A stretch of DNA of 60,478 bases from a virus. A model generated the notes under the pieces. It made no database searches. It was not told the origin of the DNA and saw only the letters and a list, made by a program, of their open reading frames with translations. The stretch covers positions 1 through 60,478 of the IMG/VR virus record IMGVR_UViG_3300010354_000096; one strand, written 5' to 3'. The first letter of the stretch is position 1. Every line of letters begins with the position of its first letter. Below are positions 57,772 through 60,478 of this stretch, piece by piece. The position numbers were made by a program, and so were the translations under genes.

Positions 57772-58538
57772 GTGTTGATATTATATTAAGAACACATGAT
57801 TTTATAGATATTCACGCTTCTCCAAGTGGTAGATATTGTGGAACTGATAAAACAACTCTTATTTGTAAATGTGTAAAGTCCTTAGTGAAGTCAGCAAACA
57901 ATTACGATGGTAAAGTTAGATTTATTTGGCTTGATGACCATTCTTCACAATCAACCATTGATAAATTACACGTTATATTTTCAGAATCAAAACATGAAGT
58001 TGAATTTGTTCCGTTGGAATTACGTGGATGGAACGCTTCTGGTTATGAACAATTTGAAAGAGGAAGGGCTTCAGATGCAGATTTAGTTTATTTTGTGGAA
58101 GATGATTATTTACATTTTCCAACAGCAATAGAAGAAATGGTTGATGGGTATAGAGAGTTTAAAGAAAATCTTGGTTTAGAAGTTGCAATTCACCCGTTTG
58201 ATGATCCAGATAACTACTTACCACAATATATTGCGCCATGTAGAGTTGTTTTGGGTAAGAACAGAAGATTTAGAACAAATGAATATAGTACATTTGTATT
58301 TTTATGTTCACCTGAATTAATTAGAAAACATTGGAGTAGATTTTATACACTCGCAACAGAATATATGACTGAGTGGGGTGAGCACAATAAAATCCATGAA
58401 GGAACAACTATTAACCATATTTGGCGGTGGGAAGCAAAATTATTTACGCCAATACCATCACTTGCACTTCACATGGGCTTTGAAGAACAAAAAGACAAGT
58501 ACATTGATTGGGAAGAACTATGGAAATCGGTAGGTTAA
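57750..58538 (+). CDS. GT-A fold glycosyltransferase
   Basis: 262 residues. VDIILRTHDF (strand 1) and RFIWLDDHSSQSTIDKL (about 52-68) match the nucleotide-binding half of a GT2-type fold. VYFVEDDYLHFPTAIEEM (about 112-129) contains the acidic metal-binding motif (EDD in place of DxD). The C-terminal part includes THIGEGT-like KIHEGTTINHIW and a conserved-looking LALHMGFEEQ. It completes the glycosyltransferase-methyltransferase-glycosyltransferase unit. Donor and acceptor are not deducible. Confidence 0.68.
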   Translation: MVEKENLSVDIILRTHDFIDIHASPSGRYCGTDKTTLICKCVKSLVKSANNYDGKVRFIWLDDHSSQSTIDKLHVIFSESKHEVEFVPLELRGWNASGYEQFERGRASDADLVYFVEDDYLHFPTAIEEMVDGYREFKENLGLEVAIHPFDDPDNYLPQYIAPCRVVLGKNRRFRTNEYSTFVFLCSPELIRKHWSRFYTLATEYMTEWGEHNKIHEGTTINHIWRWEAKLFTPIPSLALHMGFEEQKDKYIDWEELWKSVG

Positions 58539-58540
58539 CT

Positions 58541-58550
58541 ATATTTATGG
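58541..58550 (+). promoter_or_regulatory. Candidate late-promoter box (variant)
   Basis: ATATTTATGG in the 45-base gap, 33 bases before ATG 58584. It matches the common box at eight of ten positions. Confidence 0.35.
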
Positions 58551-58583
58551 ATATAACTATTTCTATAACTTATTGGATTTAAG

Positions 58584-59075
58584 ATGCATTATGTACACGT
58601 AGAAAACGGTGAAATAAAAGGATTTCCAATGCCGTTGCCTAAATCTTGGGGTAATATATCAAACTTTGATTTACTCGATGACCAGTCATTACGTCAGTAC
58701 GGTTGGTATAAATACACATTTATTCCTGCACAACAAACTGAAACAAATTATACAGATGGTTCAACTGTTGTAATAACTGAAGAAGGTGTAATTGAATATC
58801 AACTTCTTAAAGAAAAAACCGAAGAACAAATTCAAAAAGAAATAGAAAGCCGTTGGGAAAATATTCGTTCTCAAAGAAATGTGTATTTGTTAGAGTCCGA
58901 TTGGACACAACTCGAAGATTCTCCATTATTAGCACAAGAAAAAGAAGAATGGAGAGTATATCGTCAAGCTTTGAGAGATATAACAAATTTTGCAACACCA
59001 GACGAAGTTGTATGGCCAACAAAACCATCTAATGAATTAAGAACTTCGGTACAACCGAATGGAGAAGTTTCTTGA
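58584..59075 (+). CDS. Tail-fibre assembly chaperone (Phage_tail_APC-like)
   Basis: 163 residues. The N-terminus MHYVHVENGEIKGFPMPLPK is the small beta module of fibre assembly proteins. The C-terminal half carries the family block: RSQRNVYLLESDWTQLEDSP, then EEWRVYRQALRDITNFATPD and VVWPTKP (about residues 92-155). Such proteins help fold or trimerise the fibre and are often encoded at the end of the fibre cluster. Its client could be any of the five large adhesins upstream. The stop overlaps the next TTG start by three bases, with a shared GGAG at 59061. Confidence 0.78.
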   Translation: MHYVHVENGEIKGFPMPLPKSWGNISNFDLLDDQSLRQYGWYKYTFIPAQQTETNYTDGSTVVITEEGVIEYQLLKEKTEEQIQKEIESRWENIRSQRNVYLLESDWTQLEDSPLLAQEKEEWRVYRQALRDITNFATPDEVVWPTKPSNELRTSVQPNGEVS

Positions 59076-60478
59076 AAAATAAAGTATTACAACTTATAAA
59101 AGAAATGAATCTTGCTATCTTCAATGAAAATGATTTGATAGATAAGCAGATTATTGTTTTATATCCAGGTACTTTTAATCCAATGGCTTTGCACCATAAA
59201 GAAGAATATGATAGATTGTGCCGTAAGTTTGGTTCAGATAATGTATACATTGTTACCGATGATATGCAAGATGCTATAAGAAAACCACTTACGTTTGCAG
59301 AAAAAAATGCTATAATGAAGCGTCATAATGTGAAGAATGTTATTAAAACAACAAATCCGTATAACCCACTCGAATTGTTGGAAGACTTCGATCCAACGCA
59401 TACCGTGGTTATATATGCCGTTGGGAAAGATAATATCGGTAAGTTAAATCAATTCAAACGGTTAACTAAGTATAATAAAGCATCTAATTTACCGTACAAA
59501 GATATTCAGAATCCTTATTTATATTATACAATTACAAATCATGTTGTTTATAATATACCTAGCTTTGGTCAAATGAATCAGGAAAATATTCAAAAGGCAT
59601 TGGGTGATAGAACAGCTAAATTAACAGAATTAAAATCTCGTTTTATTTCTATTTTTGGTTGGTTTGATGCTCAGATTTTTAATACAGTTATTGCAAGAAT
59701 GAATATAAAACGTGGTGAAATGATTGAAGTGAAAAAGAAAAAAGAAGGTGAGTTAAGACCACTTCACATGATAACAAGAAAGTTTTGGGATAAAGTATTT
59801 GAATCTGTTATAACAGAAGAAATAATAGCTTATCACAGAAGTTCAAAAAATTTTCATAAGTTTGATATATCAAATGTTAGTGTTGATAGTAATAAACAAA
59901 GGTATGGATATGGGCTTTATTTTTCTGATAATATACCACATAATCAGTACGGTGATTACTTATATAAAGTAAAACTTTTTAAAGATAAAAAAGATTATGT
60001 TTTGATAGATATGAAGAGTCCAGTTGAAGAAAATATAGTTAATAAAATTGTAGAAGCGTTAGATAGGTTGAATAAAAAATCTGATGAAGTTATTGAATTT
60101 GCATATAGTGGTTATCTTTTTTATAAAACGTTATCAAGAATTTTAGGTGGTGATAAATACGCTTCTTTATTTTTATTTAATAATGGCGTTGATGGTTTAA
60201 AAAATAGGATAAGTAATAATTGGAATGATTATATATTATTTAATGATGATTCTATAAATATTGAAGATATTAAATATGACAAAGTATTTGAAAATGTTAT
60301 AACAGAAGAAATAGAACAAATAAATGAAGTAGCAACATTACCAACTGGTTTATTGAAAGAAATAGAACCAGTTGCCGTAGAACTTTTTAAGGAAATTGCT
60401 GATTTAATACGATTAGATTCAAGTTTTCTTGGATTTAAGCGTATTTTGCTTCCTAGAGTAAAATCTGGATTTGAACAT
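59072..60478 (+). CDS. Nucleotidyltransferase fused to an ADP-ribosyltransferase-like domain (3' end outside window)
   Basis: The frame is open for 469 codons from TTG 59072 (GGAG eight bases upstream) to the last base, so the C-terminus is missing. Residues 25-165 resemble the cytidylyltransferase/NMNAT superfamily: VLYPGTFNPMALHHKEEYDR is the nucleotide-binding strand and a variant of the (T/H)xGH loop, with HTVVIYAVGKDN near 110-121. Residues 250-400 resemble the ADP-ribosyltransferase found in polyvalent phage proteins: AYHRSSKNFHKFD, QRYGYGLYFSDN, YGDYLYKVKL and NNGVDGL...WNDYILFNDDSINI. The 12-residue motif DKVFE[SN]VITEEI flanks this domain on both sides (240-251 and 403-414). I infer an enzyme packaged or made early for host takeover, analogous to T4 Alt; the ligand and activity are not shown. 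Confidence 0.65.
   Translation, partial: MKNKVLQLIKEMNLAIFNENDLIDKQIIVLYPGTFNPMALHHKEEYDRLCRKFGSDNVYIVTDDMQDAIRKPLTFAEKNAIMKRHNVKNVIKTTNPYNPLELLEDFDPTHTVVIYAVGKDNIGKLNQFKRLTKYNKASNLPYKDIQNPYLYYTITNHVVYNIPSFGQMNQENIQKALGDRTAKLTELKSRFISIFGWFDAQIFNTVIARMNIKRGEMIEVKKKKEGELRPLHMITRKFWDKVFESVITEEIIAYHRSSKNFHKFDISNVSVDSNKQRYGYGLYFSDNIPHNQYGDYLYKVKLFKDKKDYVLIDMKSPVEENIVNKIVEALDRLNKKSDEVIEFAYSGYLFYKTLSRILGGDKYASLFLFNNGVDGLKNRISNNWNDYILFNDDSINIEDIKYDKVFENVITEEIEQINEVATLPTGLLKEIEPVAVELFKEIADLIRLDSSFLGFKRILLPRVKSGFEH
59789..59824 (+). repeat. 36-base direct repeat, copy 1 (before the ART-like domain)
   Basis: Encodes DKVFESVITEEI. Matches 60278-60313 at 33 of 36 bases. Confidence 0.85.
60278..60313 (+). 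repeat. 36-base direct repeat, copy 2 (after the ART-like domain)
   Basis: Encodes DKVFENVITEEI. Both copies contain I-T-E, fitting the (L/I)-x-E cleavage rule of the T4 prohead protease. Confidence 0.85.

Overview
The window is a densely packed block from a large, AT-rich, tailed double-stranded DNA phage genome of T4-like (contractile-tail) character. Every convincing gene is on the + strand. Genes abut or overlap by a few bases and there is no gap longer than about 130 bases. T4-type hallmarks are a late sigma factor (gp55-like), a baseplate hub/spike protein (gp5-like), baseplate wedge proteins gp25 and gp6, a gp61-like primase, and a gp47/gp46 (SbcD/SbcC) recombination nuclease. Two promoters ahead of non-virion genes fit the Bacteroidota housekeeping pattern TTTG-N20-TAnnTTTG, so I infer a Bacteroidota host. 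I saw no tRNA, rRNA, CRISPR array, transposase or integrase.

Layout. Bases 2-2636: tail end of a membrane protein, a ClpP-like protease with intact triad, a small membrane-anchored protein, the sigma factor and a small hypothetical. Bases 2590-11790: baseplate hub/spike protein, a second hub-region protein, and two wall-degrading proteins (CHAP; then a very large protein with an alpha/beta-hydrolase-like region, a GH24 muramidase and an M15 zinc peptidase). Bases 11906-22607: gp25, gp6, a DNRLRE-like protein, a coiled-coil protein and a 1700-residue baseplate/tail protein that carries a seven-unit RCC1 propeller. Bases 22736-32789: a small tail protein and five paralogous virion proteins sharing one fold, the last with a LamG lectin domain. 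Bases 32789-37348: a nucleic-acid island of T7-type endonuclease I, primase, and a single-chain SbcD-SbcC fusion. Bases 37368-56110: an adhesin cassette of four fibres with different tips (S74 self-cleaving chaperone; lectin-like; glycine-rich; Mtd-N-type) and then a 2837-residue protein that is nearly all RCC1 repeats (about 56 blades). Bases 56192-58538: glycosyltransferase, methyltransferase, glycosyltransferase. Bases 58584-60478: a tail-fibre assembly chaperone and an unfinished gene that fuses a nucleotidyltransferase to an ADP-ribosyltransferase-like domain.

How it works together. The phage sigma factor probably drives late virion genes from a recurring ATATTTATAT box found in most gaps ahead of structural genes. 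Host-type promoters serve the primase/SbcCD and the sugar-enzyme operons. The structural genes build a baseplate, a wall-piercing apparatus with several lytic activities, and an unusually rich set of host-binding proteins. The sugar enzymes could modify fibres or host surface. The last gene looks like a virion-packaged or early host-takeover enzyme.

The most notable items are the NT-ART fusion whose ART module is bracketed by a duplicated 12-residue motif, the fused Mre11-Rad50 polypeptide, the giant RCC1 protein together with the RCC1 propeller spliced into a baseplate lectin-like domain, and the leucine-rich module reused at the C-terminus of three virion proteins.
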